Of a stretch of DNA of 8,466 nt, positions 1-6,495 are shown piece by piece. A model generated the notes under the pieces. That model was not told the DNA's origin and did no database searches. It saw only the letters and a list, made by a program, of their open reading frames with translations. Source of the DNA: Planktomarina sp. (lineage in GTDB: Bacteria > Pseudomonadota > Alphaproteobacteria > Rhodobacterales > Rhodobacteraceae); contig JAKMFM010000250.1 in the NCBI GenBank assembly GCA_022425445.1, positions 1 to 8,466 of the forward strand, written 5' to 3'. Both the position numbers and the translations under genes were made by a program. Each line of letters begins with the position of its first letter. Positions within the stretch are counted from its first letter, which is position 1.

Positions 1-558
1 CAAATCGCCTGCGCCGATATGATTGTGGTGAACAAAACTGACCTGCTGGAGGTCGCTAAAGCCGAAGCTTTGGTTGACACTTTGCGCGAGTCCTCGCGCG
101 GTGGTGTGCAAGTGGTCACAACTGCCATGGGCAAATTGCCAGTTGATGTGCTTTTAGGACAAGGTATTGGCGCTGAGGGTGAGCTTGAAGCCCGCCACGA
201 ACTGCACCACCACCATCATGATCACGACGAAGACCATGGAGACGATCATGACCATGATCACGACGCCTTTGAAAGCTTTGTCGTCACTCTCGGCGAGATC
301 GCAGATACAAAGGCCTTTTCAGACCGGGTCAGCGCGATCATAGGCGAACATGATATTTTGCGCCTCAAAGGGTTCGCTGCCGTCTCTGGCAAACCGATCC
401 GTCTGACCCTGCAAGCCGTCGGGCCACGGGTGGAGACCTATTTCGACCAGCCCTTCGGAGATATCGAGCGCGCCACACGCTTGGTTGTGATCGGCCAGGC
501 TGGCTTGGATCATGCTGCGATTGAGGTGGCGCTGAAATCCTGCGCGGCGGCGCAATAA
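1..558 (+). CDS. cobW: CobW, G3E-family GTPase metal chaperone (3' part, 5' end outside window)
   Basis: The reading frame is open from base 1 and ends at TAA 556-558, giving the last 185 residues. CobW is a cytoplasmic P-loop GTPase of the G3E family that is thought to deliver cobalt for the aerobic cobalamin pathway. The visible piece begins just before the guanine-specificity motif NKTD (residues 11-14 of the fragment). A histidine/aspartate-rich linker follows at residues 66-88, then a CobW C-terminal domain (about 90-180) that starts at the phrase FESFVV. The Walker A motif and the metal-binding CxCC motif expected in this family would lie upstream and cannot be checked. The gene sits directly upstream of a GNAT gene (3-base gap) and near cobN, which favours CobW over related zinc chaperones such as ZigA or YeiR; that choice rests partly on context. 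Confidence 0.92.
   Translation, partial: QIACADMIVVNKTDLLEVAKAEALVDTLRESSRGGVQVVTTAMGKLPVDVLLGQGIGAEGELEARHELHHHHHDHDEDHGDDHDHDHDAFESFVVTLGEIADTKAFSDRVSAIIGEHDILRLKGFAAVSGKPIRLTLQAVGPRVETYFDQPFGDIERATRLVVIGQAGLDHAAIEVALKSCAAAQ
196..264 (+). other. Histidine/aspartate-rich metal-binding linker in CobW
   Basis: Residues 66-88 of the CobW fragment contain 11 histidines in 23 positions, starting with five in a row, alternating with Asp and Glu. Such stretches between the GTPase and C-terminal domains are common in CobW, HypB and UreG/UreE-type metal chaperones and are taken to bind or store divalent metal. The DNA is correspondingly repetitive, built from CAC, CAT, GAC and GAT codons, so its length could vary between strains. 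The metal bound is inferred to be cobalt from the neighbourhood, not shown. Confidence 0.85.
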
Positions 559-561
559 ACC

Positions 562-1011
562 ATGATCGAGATCAAGCGCAGCGATCCAAAAGAGCCGCAG
601 GCCACCGCGTTGCTGCAAGCCAGCCACGCGCTGATGCAATCGCTCTTTCCACCTGAGGACAATAGTTTTCTGTCTATCGAGGAGCTCTGCGCCGAAGACG
701 TCTGTTTCTATACAGCGCGCAAAGGCACCCAGGTGTTTGCCACCGGTGCACTGGTCGTCAAGACAGGTTATGGCGAGATCAAATCCATGTTCGTAGATCC
801 CAATGCGCGTGGGCAGGGGGTGGGCGATGCGATCTTGCGCGCGTTGCACGATTTGGCCCACGAAAAAGGCTTGGGATCATTAAAGCTTGAAACCGGCAAT
901 TCTTTGCACGCCGCCCTCCGCCTCTACGCGCGGCACGGATTTACGCCCTGCGGTCCATTTGGCGATTACATTGCCAATGACAGCAGCATATTCATGACCA
1001 AAACCCTATGA
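562..1011 (+). CDS. GNAT-family N-acetyltransferase
   Basis: The product is a 149-residue single-domain acetyltransferase, the normal size for GNAT enzymes, which transfer an acetyl group from acetyl-CoA to an amine. Motif A is clear: a beta strand IKSMFV, then the acetyl-CoA pyrophosphate loop R83-G-Q-G-V-G88 and the helix that follows. The C-terminal signature LRLYARHGF (about 119-127) is also typical. The end of the protein (GPFGDY, then IFMTKTL) resembles the YsnE/PhnO-like group, whose substrates are mostly unknown. Its ATG lies 3 bases after the cobW stop with no strong Shine-Dalgarno sequence, so it is probably translated by coupling with cobW. Being next to cobW and upstream of cobN does not by itself give it a cobalamin role. 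Substrate is unknown. Confidence 0.9.
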   Translation: MIEIKRSDPKEPQATALLQASHALMQSLFPPEDNSFLSIEELCAEDVCFYTARKGTQVFATGALVVKTGYGEIKSMFVDPNARGQGVGDAILRALHDLAHEKGLGSLKLETGNSLHAALRLYARHGFTPCGPFGDYIANDSSIFMTKTL

Positions 1012-1013
1012 TT

Positions 1014-1181
1014 TTAGGGGGCGTTTTGTCGGGCTTTCACAGCCGCCTTCATTCGCGCCAAAAGTTCGGCTTTCCCTTCGCTTTTGCCAAAGGGGTTTTT
1101 GCGACTGCCTTTTGCATTATGCTCGCTATGCCGCGGTTTATTGCTGCCTTTCTTAATGGCGCCGGCATCTTTATAATCCAT
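1014..1181 (-). CDS. Small basic hypothetical protein, 55 aa, antisense to the cob genes
   Basis: I read this 56-codon frame by hand on the minus strand. It starts at ATG 1181-1179, with TAA immediately upstream in frame (one codon, ACC, between), so no longer start is possible. It ends at TAA 1016-1014, two bases from the GNAT stop on the other strand. A Shine-Dalgarno sequence AAAGGA lies 6 bases before the ATG. The product has 10 Lys and 4 Arg against 5 acidic residues (net about +9). The N-terminal two thirds look disordered and rich in Gly, Ser, Asn and Lys. A short motif KNPFG follows at 28-32, then a likely amphipathic helix GKAELLARMKAAVKAR (36-51). This layout suits a small nucleic-acid-associated protein, but that is inference and I recognise no named family. 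The plus-strand frame over the same bases is its exact codon-for-codon mirror; the ribosome binding site and protein character favour the minus strand. Confidence 0.68.
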   Translation of the reverse strand: MDYKDAGAIKKGSNKPRHSEHNAKGSRKNPFGKSEGKAELLARMKAAVKARQNAP

Positions 1182-1187
1182 GGTTTA

Positions 1188-1193
1188 TCCTTT
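1188..1193 (-). promoter_or_regulatory. Ribosome binding site of the 55-aa minus-strand gene
   Basis: The minus strand reads AAAGGA here, followed by a 6-base spacer and ATG at 1181-1179. It is one of the better Shine-Dalgarno matches in the window and is the main reason to accept this short gene and its start. Confidence 0.65.
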
Positions 1194-1197
1194 ACAT

Positions 1198-1218
1198 CGG
1201 CTCGAGGCCTAAGAGCCG
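1198..1218. repeat. Short inverted repeat in the gap between the small gene and cobN
   Basis: The arms CGGCTC (1198-1203) and GAGCCG (1213-1218) are perfect complements around a 9-base loop. With a 3-base interruption the pairing can extend (CAT at 1195-1197 with ATG at 1222-1224). It lies in the only 80 bases available for a cobN promoter and for the promoter of the small divergent gene, so it could be an operator or a leader hairpin. No T-run follows on either strand, so it is not a convincing terminator. A 6-base arm can arise by chance. Confidence 0.35.
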
Positions 1219-1261
1219 CTGATGCCCCATTCGTAGCCCTTGAGCAAGACGGAACCGCTTC

Positions 1262-4200
1262 ATGCATCTATTAGCTGCCACCCCCGGATCTGTGGATGAG
1301 GGCCAAGAGCCTGTGGATCTAGGTCAAAGCCCTGCGGATGTTGTGTTCATCTCTGCGGCCGATACGGAACTGGCAGCCCTCTCGACCGCCCGCTCGGAAA
1401 TGACAACCCCACCGGGATTGCGTTTGGCCAGCATGATGCACTTGCAACATCCGATGTCGGTTGATTTGCATATCGACGCCTGCGCCTCCAAGGCAAAATT
1501 GGTGGTGGCTCGGGTGCTGGGCGGGGCAAGCTATTGGAAATATGGCTTCGAACAATATGCCGCCAGACTTGCCGATGCCGGCGTGGCCTTTGCTGCGCTT
1601 CCTGGGGATGACAAACCCGACCCCGATCTGCGCTTGTTTTCGACTGTCTCCGATAAAGACTACGATGCGATTTGGGCCTATTTGGTAGAAGGCGGGCCAA
1701 AAAACTCAGTCAACTTCCTAAGCTATTGCCAATATATGATTGCACAAGCCCCCAAGCCACAAGCGGCCGAACCGCTGCTGCGCGCCGGGGTCTATTGGCC
1801 GGGTACCGGCATTTCGGACCTGTCTGCTGCGCAAACCCAGTGGACACAGGGCGCGCCGATCGTTCCGCTGATCTTTTATCGAGCCCTGGTGCAAGGAGCT
1901 GGGCTCAATCCGATCAACCGCATGACAAAAGCCTTGCTGCAGGCCGGGTTGAACCCCCTGCCGATTTTTGTTGCCTCGCTCAAAGATCCGATTTCTGTGG
2001 CCACTTTGGATCAACTGTTCCAAGCGGCTCCCCCCGAGGTGATCTTGAACTGCACCTCATTTGCCGTTGGAAACCCGCATGGGGACAGCAGCCCAAATAA
2101 CCCGCTCACTGCCGCCTCAGCGCGCCAAGCGCCTATACTGCAAGCCGTGCTGGCGGCCAGCACTGAGGCCAGCTGGGAGGAAGGCCTCAATGGGCTGTCT
2201 GCCCGCGACATCGCGATGAACGTGGCCCTGCCTGAAGTGGATGGGCGCATTTTGTCGCGCGCAATCAGTTTTAAGGGCGAGGCCTTTTTCGATGCGGCCA
2301 CCGAATGCCCAATCGCAACCTATAAAGCGCGCGGAGATCGCGTTAGCTTTGTCGCAGCCCTCGCAGCCAACTGGGCCCAGTTGCGCAGAGCCGCGCCTGC
2401 GCAGCGGCCGGTCGCACTCATTCTAGCCAATTACCCCAATAAAGATGGCCGCCTCGCCAATGGGGTGGGGCTAGACACGCCCGCCTCCGCTGTTCATGCA
2501 CTCGCGCTAATGCAACAGGCCGGTTATGACGTGGAGAATGCGCCTGTGACAAGCACTGAATTGATGGCGCAAATCATGGCTGGTCCAACCAACTGGTTGA
2601 CCGATCGCGCCACGCGCACCGGGGGCGTGGTTTTACCAATTGCCGATTACATTGCGCATTATCAGACGCTGCCCTACGAGCTGCGCGCGCGGCTTGAGGA
2701 ACGTTGGGGTGCACCGGAAAATGATCCGTTTTTCGATCCTGAGGAAGGCGGATACAAGCTCTCAATTCTGCGTTTCGGTAACGTCACTTTAGGCCTGCAA
2801 CCGGCGCGCGGTTATAATATTGATCCTGTGGAAACCTATCATTCCCCAGATCTTATCCCGCCACACAATTATTTGGCCTTCTATTTTTGGATCCGGCATC
2901 ACCAAAAGGCACAAGCGATTGTGCATATGGGTAAGCATGGGAACTTGGAATGGCTGCCGGGTAAGGCTTTGGCCATGAGTGAAAGCTGTTTGCCCGAGGC
3001 AATCTTGGGACCAATGCCGCATGTCTATCCCTTCATCGTCAATGACCCCGGCGAGGGCACCCAAGCCAAGCGACGTGCGCAGGCGGTGATCATCGATCAC
3101 CTCACCCCTCCCCTCACCCGCGCAGAAACCTATGGCCCGCTGCGAGACCTCGAAGCTTTGGTCGATGAATATTATGAAGCTGCTGGAATAGATCCGCGGC
3201 GGGTCGCACACCTCAGACGCGAGATCTTATCGCTCACGGCCACCAGCGGCTTGGACAAAGACATCGGCTTTGAAGGTCACGAAGCCGGAGATCTGGCCAA
3301 GCTCGACGCCTATCTGTGCGAGTTAAAAGAGGCACAAATTCGCGACGGGTTGCATATTTTTGGCCAGACCCCCGAAGGGGAGCAGCTGCGAGATCTGACC
3401 ATCGCCCTGGCGCGCATTCCCCGCGGGTCCGGGCAGGGTGCGGATGCCTCCTTGCTGCGGGCCATGGCACAGGATCTCAGTTTGGAGTTTGACCCGCTCG
3501 ATTGTGATCTCGCTGCGCCTTGGCACGGCGACAAGCATGGCCCTCTTTCTGACGTGAGTGCGGATATTTGGCGCACCACTGGCGATACGGTTGAGCGGCT
3601 AGAGCTTTTAGCACAGGCTATGATGGACGGAAGCTGCAACACGCCCGGCAGCCAATCGGCGCAGGTTATGCAGCATGTCCGCCAGAGCATCTCTCCCAAG
3701 GTGGCAGCTTGCGGCCCGATGGAGACGCAGGGGTTGCTGGCGGCGCTTGATGGGAAATTTGTCCCCCCCGCCCCTTCGGGCGCGCCAACCCGCGGACGGC
3801 TTGATGTTTTGCCTACCGGGAGAAATTTCTATTCCGTGGACAGCCGCGCCGTGCCAACGCCGACCGCCTGGGCCTTGGGATGGAAATCGGCCAATCTGCT
3901 GATCGACAAACACCTGCAAGACCATGGCGACTGGCCGCGCGCTCTATTGCTGACGGCTTGGGGCACGGCCAATATGCGCACCGGCGGCGATGATATCGCA
4001 CAATGTTTGGCCCTTATGGGCGTAAAACCAAAATGGGACAGTGCCAATCGCAGGGTGACAGGTTTCGAGGTGATCCCAGCAAGCACCCTCGGTCGACCAA
4101 GAGCCGATGTCACGTTGCGAATTTCTGGATTTTTTCGTGATGCTTTTCCCGGCTTAATAGATCTTGTGGACAGCGCGGCACGGGCGGTTTTAGCTCTCGA

Positions 4201-4933
4201 TGAATCTGAAGCGGTCAATCCGGCCAAAGCCAATGGCGCTGGCGCAAGGGTCTATGGCTCGAAACCCGGTGCCTATGGAGCAGGATTGCAGGCATTGATT
4301 GATGAGCGTATTTGGGACAGCCAGGCCGATTTTGGGGAGGCCTATCTGGAATGGGGCAGCTATGCCTATGGTAAAGGTCGCCAAGGCGCGCGCGACCGCG
4401 GCGGTTTTGAAACGCGACTGGGTCAAGTGGACGCCATTGTGCAAAACCAAGACAACCGCGAGCATGATCTGCTGGACAGCGATGATTACTATCAATTCGG
4501 AGGCGGCGCAGCAGCGGCTGTGCAAAGCCTGCAAGGGCAAGCCCGACCGATTTACCACAATGACCATTCTCGCCCCGAACGCCCCCTCATCCGCAGTTTA
4601 GATGATGAGATGGCGCGCGTGATCCGTTCACGTGTGCTCAACCCCAAATGGATCAATGGCGTAAAACGCCACGGGTACAAAGGTGCCTTTGAGATCGCCG
4701 CGACCGTCGATTACATGTTCGCCTTTGCCGCAACCACCGGTGCTGTGAAATCGCACCATTTCGACGCGGTGGAGGCGGCCTTTCTTGAAGATGACGACAC
4801 CCGAGACTTCATCGCTGAAGCCAATGGGCCCGCCCTGCGTGAGATTGCCCAGCGCCTGCAAGAGGCGATTGATCGTGACCTCTGGCAGCCGCGGTCAAAC
4901 TCGGCCCGAGCGCGCATTGCCGGGCTACTCTAG
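1262..4933 (+). CDS. cobN: Cobaltochelatase large subunit CobN
   Basis: This intact 1223-residue protein matches the size of CobN (roughly 1,100-1,280 aa). CobN, with CobS and CobT, forms the cytoplasmic ATP-dependent aerobic cobaltochelatase that inserts Co(II) into hydrogenobyrinic acid a,c-diamide; CobN binds the corrin. Family landmarks shared with magnesium chelatase BchH/ChlH are in order: HMGKHGNLEWLPGK (555-568), PTGRNFYSVDSR (851-862), TAWGTANMRTGGDD (898-911), YGSKPGAYGAG (998-1008) and NPKWI (1127-1131) before the C-terminal tail. The ATG start gives the N-terminus MHLLAATPG, followed by LGQSPADVV, as expected for alphaproteobacterial CobN. The Shine-Dalgarno sequence is weak (ACGGA, 8 bases upstream). 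cobS and cobT are not in the window, as is common. The stop overlaps that of the convergent OCD-family gene. A seven-C run at 3763-3769 does not break the frame. Confidence 0.98.
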   Translation: MHLLAATPGSVDEGQEPVDLGQSPADVVFISAADTELAALSTARSEMTTPPGLRLASMMHLQHPMSVDLHIDACASKAKLVVARVLGGASYWKYGFEQYAARLADAGVAFAALPGDDKPDPDLRLFSTVSDKDYDAIWAYLVEGGPKNSVNFLSYCQYMIAQAPKPQAAEPLLRAGVYWPGTGISDLSAAQTQWTQGAPIVPLIFYRALVQGAGLNPINRMTKALLQAGLNPLPIFVASLKDPISVATLDQLFQAAPPEVILNCTSFAVGNPHGDSSPNNPLTAASARQAPILQAVLAASTEASWEEGLNGLSARDIAMNVALPEVDGRILSRAISFKGEAFFDAATECPIATYKARGDRVSFVAALAANWAQLRRAAPAQRPVALILANYPNKDGRLANGVGLDTPASAVHALALMQQAGYDVENAPVTSTELMAQIMAGPTNWLTDRATRTGGVVLPIADYIAHYQTLPYELRARLEERWGAPENDPFFDPEEGGYKLSILRFGNVTLGLQPARGYNIDPVETYHSPDLIPPHNYLAFYFWIRHHQKAQAIVHMGKHGNLEWLPGKALAMSESCLPEAILGPMPHVYPFIVNDPGEGTQAKRRAQAVIIDHLTPPLTRAETYGPLRDLEALVDEYYEAAGIDPRRVAHLRREILSLTATSGLDKDIGFEGHEAGDLAKLDAYLCELKEAQIRDGLHIFGQTPEGEQLRDLTIALARIPRGSGQGADASLLRAMAQDLSLEFDPLDCDLAAPWHGDKHGPLSDVSADIWRTTGDTVERLELLAQAMMDGSCNTPGSQSAQVMQHVRQSISPKVAACGPMETQGLLAALDGKFVPPAPSGAPTRGRLDVLPTGRNFYSVDSRAVPTPTAWALGWKSANLLIDKHLQDHGDWPRALLLTAWGTANMRTGGDDIAQCLALMGVKPKWDSANRRVTGFEVIPASTLGRPRADVTLRISGFFRDAFPGLIDLVDSAARAVLALDESEAVNPAKANGAGARVYGSKPGAYGAGLQALIDERIWDSQADFGEAYLEWGSYAYGKGRQGARDRGGFETRLGQVDAIVQNQDNREHDLLDSDDYYQFGGGAAAAVQSLQGQARPIYHNDHSRPERPLIRSLDDEMARVIRSRVLNPKWINGVKRHGYKGAFEIAATVDYMFAFAATTGAVKSHHFDAVEAAFLEDDDTRDFIAEANGPALREIAQRLQEAIDRDLWQPRSNSARARIAGLL
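4930..4933. other. Shared stop palindrome CTAG between convergent genes
   Basis: cobN ends with TAG at 4931-4933, and the minus-strand OCD-family gene ends with TAG at 4932-4930. The two stops use the same palindromic four bases. There is no intergenic space, so any terminator for either gene would have to lie inside the coding sequence of the other. I saw no strong hairpin with a T-run nearby. Confidence 0.95.
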
Positions 4934-5841
4934 CCAGACGGCTCCGTGCCGCCCGACCATTGATCCAAAATATAGCACGCGGTCATCAGGTCTAAATGCG
5001 CGCCACCACCGTTCTTAAACACTGTGATGTCATCCGGCCGGGCTTGAAAGCTATTCAAATCATAGTAATCCGCCCGCAGATGACTGCGGTCAATTGCGCC
5101 GCTGTCCAGAGGAATTTTCAGCTCACCAATATGCCCCAATGTGGTGTCAAAGCTGTCAACGAAAAGCTTCGATTTTTGCAATGCCGCATCATCGGCTTCA
5201 CGCATATCGGGCCGATAAGCGCCGATCATGTTCAGATGTTGCCCGGGTCGCAACCAATCGCCGTGAATGATCGGCGCCGTGGTCATGGTGCAGGTTAAAA
5301 TAATATCGGCGGCCACGACAGCGCTTTGCAAATCCGTGACCACACGGGCCCCGGTGTCTTGCGCAAACACCTCCGCCGCCTGCGGGCTACGGTTCCAGAT
5401 ACCGAAACGGGCCTCGGGAAATCCGGCGCCGAAGGCCTCCACCAAGGAGCGGCCAACGGTGCCTGCGCCCACTATCAATATCTCCCGCGCCCCTGCTGGA
5501 GCCAGTGCCAAAGCCGCCATCAAACTGTCGCCTGCGGTTTTCCACTTGGTAATCAGGTGAAAATCAATCACCGCGGCAAGTTCCCCCGTGGCGTCATCAA
5601 ACAACATCACTCCGCCGCCGATCATCGGCTGACCACTTTCGCGGTTGCCTGGGAAGACTGTGGCGGTTTTGGTCAAAAGGCCCATGCCATCAATCCAAGC
5701 GGAACGGCTCAAAAGCGTGTCGCACCCGCGATATAAAAACAGATCCTCGATCTCAGCCTTTGGAGCCTGATGGCCCACCTGCAAAGCGGTGACCAAATCC
5801 AACCAGTCGAGCCGCTCTTGGCCGGCTTCAAAGGGGATCAT
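4930..5841 (-). CDS. Ornithine cyclodeaminase/mu-crystallin family protein (NAD(P)-dependent; true substrate uncertain)
   Basis: The 303-residue product is the normal length for this family of Rossmann-fold imine/amino-acid enzymes. I chose ATG 5841-5839 (N-terminus MIPFEAGQERLDW) because family proteins begin with such a segment; longer versions run back into the upstream HAD gene. Visible features are the N-terminal lobe with YRG (37-39) and K58 in LLTKTATVFPGN, then K101 in WKTAGDS where the family usually has Arg or Lys. The dinucleotide loop G125-A-G-T-V-G130 follows, with VDSFD (228-232) and GEL (239-241). At the loop where genuine ornithine cyclodeaminase carries its catalytic Asp (GGD), this protein reads G207-A-Y209. 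That makes ketimine or pyrroline reductase, or alanine dehydrogenase-like activity, at least as likely as ornithine cyclisation. The start lies 8 bases after the HAD stop without a clear Shine-Dalgarno sequence, so coupling is likely. Confidence 0.9.
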   Translation of the reverse strand: MIPFEAGQERLDWLDLVTALQVGHQAPKAEIEDLFLYRGCDTLLSRSAWIDGMGLLTKTATVFPGNRESGQPMIGGGVMLFDDATGELAAVIDFHLITKWKTAGDSLMAALALAPAGAREILIVGAGTVGRSLVEAFGAGFPEARFGIWNRSPQAAEVFAQDTGARVVTDLQSAVVAADIILTCTMTTAPIIHGDWLRPGQHLNMIGAYRPDMREADDAALQKSKLFVDSFDTTLGHIGELKIPLDSGAIDRSHLRADYYDLNSFQARPDDITVFKNGGGAHLDLMTACYILDQWSGGTEPSG

Positions 5842-5849
5842 AGCCGGGG

Positions 5850-6470
5850 TCACTGGGTCTGCTCCGGAGCCAACAGCCCAGCGGCCACCAAGCAATCGGC
5901 CCAAGCTTGCGAATTGACAAAGTGATGCGTTTGCCAACCGCGGCTCGCAGCCATCGCAATATTGTCCGCGCGGTCATCAGCAAAGAGCAATCGCTCCGGC
6001 GGCACCCCGCAATCGTGCTCTAACATCTGGTAAATCATCGGATCAGGTTTGATAACCCGCATGCGGCCCGAGACATATTCGCGGTCAAATTCACCCAAAA
6101 AATCATAGTGGCTTTGCGCGTAGGTGAAGCTCTCAACTCCGAAATTGGTCAGCGTAAAGACCGGTACACCTGCAGATTTCAGCGCCCGCAGCAAACGCAC
6201 GGAATGGTCAATCGGCGGCGCGGCCAGCTTTATCCAATTGTCATGCCAATCGCGGATTTCCGCCCGCCATTCCGGATTGGCCTCTGCTGTGGCATAGATC
6301 ACATCTTTGAAGCCTTCCCCCAAATCAATACGGTCGTTCATCGCGTGCAGGTCTACGGCGGCAAACATGGCTTTGCGGCGCTCAGGGCCGATGGTCCGGT
6401 CAAAATAGTGCTCCGGATGCCATTCCAGCAACACATTTCCAATATCAAAAACAACGGCCTCAACGGTCAT
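5850..6470 (-). CDS. HAD-superfamily hydrolase, YihX-like (subfamily IA)
   Basis: This 206-residue cytoplasmic enzyme carries all four HAD motifs. Motif I is FDIGNV with the nucleophile D9, motif II is T108-N109 in FTLTNFG, motif III is K141 in VIKPDP, and motif IV is DDRADN with D165, D166 and D169. An alpha-helical cap lies between motifs I and II. The FDxGNV form of motif I has Gly where many HAD phosphatases have the second Asp. E. coli YihX (alpha-D-glucose-1-phosphate phosphatase) has the same form, so activity is still likely, though the substrate is unknown. I place the start at ATG 6470-6468 because GAGGAG lies just upstream and the protein then begins MTVEAVVFDIG; the frame stays open further upstream but without such support. 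It lies 25 bases after the transporter stop and 8 bases before the OCD-family start, within one likely transcript. Confidence 0.92.
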   Translation of the reverse strand: MTVEAVVFDIGNVLLEWHPEHYFDRTIGPERRKAMFAAVDLHAMNDRIDLGEGFKDVIYATAEANPEWRAEIRDWHDNWIKLAAPPIDHSVRLLRALKSAGVPVFTLTNFGVESFTYAQSHYDFLGEFDREYVSGRMRVIKPDPMIYQMLEHDCGVPPERLLFADDRADNIAMAASRGWQTHHFVNSQAWADCLVAAGLLAPEQTQ

Positions 6471-6475
6471 GACAT

Positions 6476-6480
6476 CTCCT
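6476..6480 (-). promoter_or_regulatory. Ribosome binding site setting the HAD start
   Basis: The minus strand reads AGGAG here (GAGGAGA over 6481-6475), 5 bases before ATG 6470-6468. This decides in favour of the 206-residue form of the HAD protein over a 17-residue-longer frame that would overlap the transporter gene. Confidence 0.75.
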
Positions 6481-6495
6481 CGCTTTGCATAAGTG

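Noticed and set aside
319..861. Long minus-strand frame (180 codons) opposite cobW and the GNAT gene
   Set aside because: It spans two well-supported plus-strand genes and encodes no recognisable domain; it is an antisense shadow.
555..1188. ATAAACCATG occurs at the GNAT start (555-564) and, inverted, at the 55-aa gene start (1179-1188)
   Set aside because: A ten-base match flanking the GNAT gene looks like the ends of an inserted cassette, but in both copies it includes a start codon and nothing else extends the match; chance is the simpler reading.
1049..1267. Minus-strand 72-codon frame overlapping the cobN start
   Set aside because: It is in a different frame from the 55-aa gene, overlaps the cobN start, lacks a ribosome binding site and shows no recognisable motif.
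1008..1274. Plus-strand 88-codon frame whose ATG overlaps the GNAT stop (ATGA) and which runs into cobN; product Phe-rich and hydrophobic
   Set aside because: Over 1014-1181 it is the exact codon-by-codon mirror of the minus-strand 55-aa frame, so Lys codons become Phe/Leu codons and give a false membrane-protein look. It has no clear ribosome binding site and overruns the cobN start. Third-position GC does not separate the two frames, so this is a judgement.
3763..3769. Run of seven C in cobN as a possible frameshift or phase-variation site
   Set aside because: The frame is intact through it, and family motifs continue on both sides in the same frame.
4934..4960. Small GC-rich hairpins just after the cobN stop as a terminator
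   Set aside because: Stems are only 4 base pairs, no T-run follows on either strand, and the bases are coding sequence of the opposing gene.
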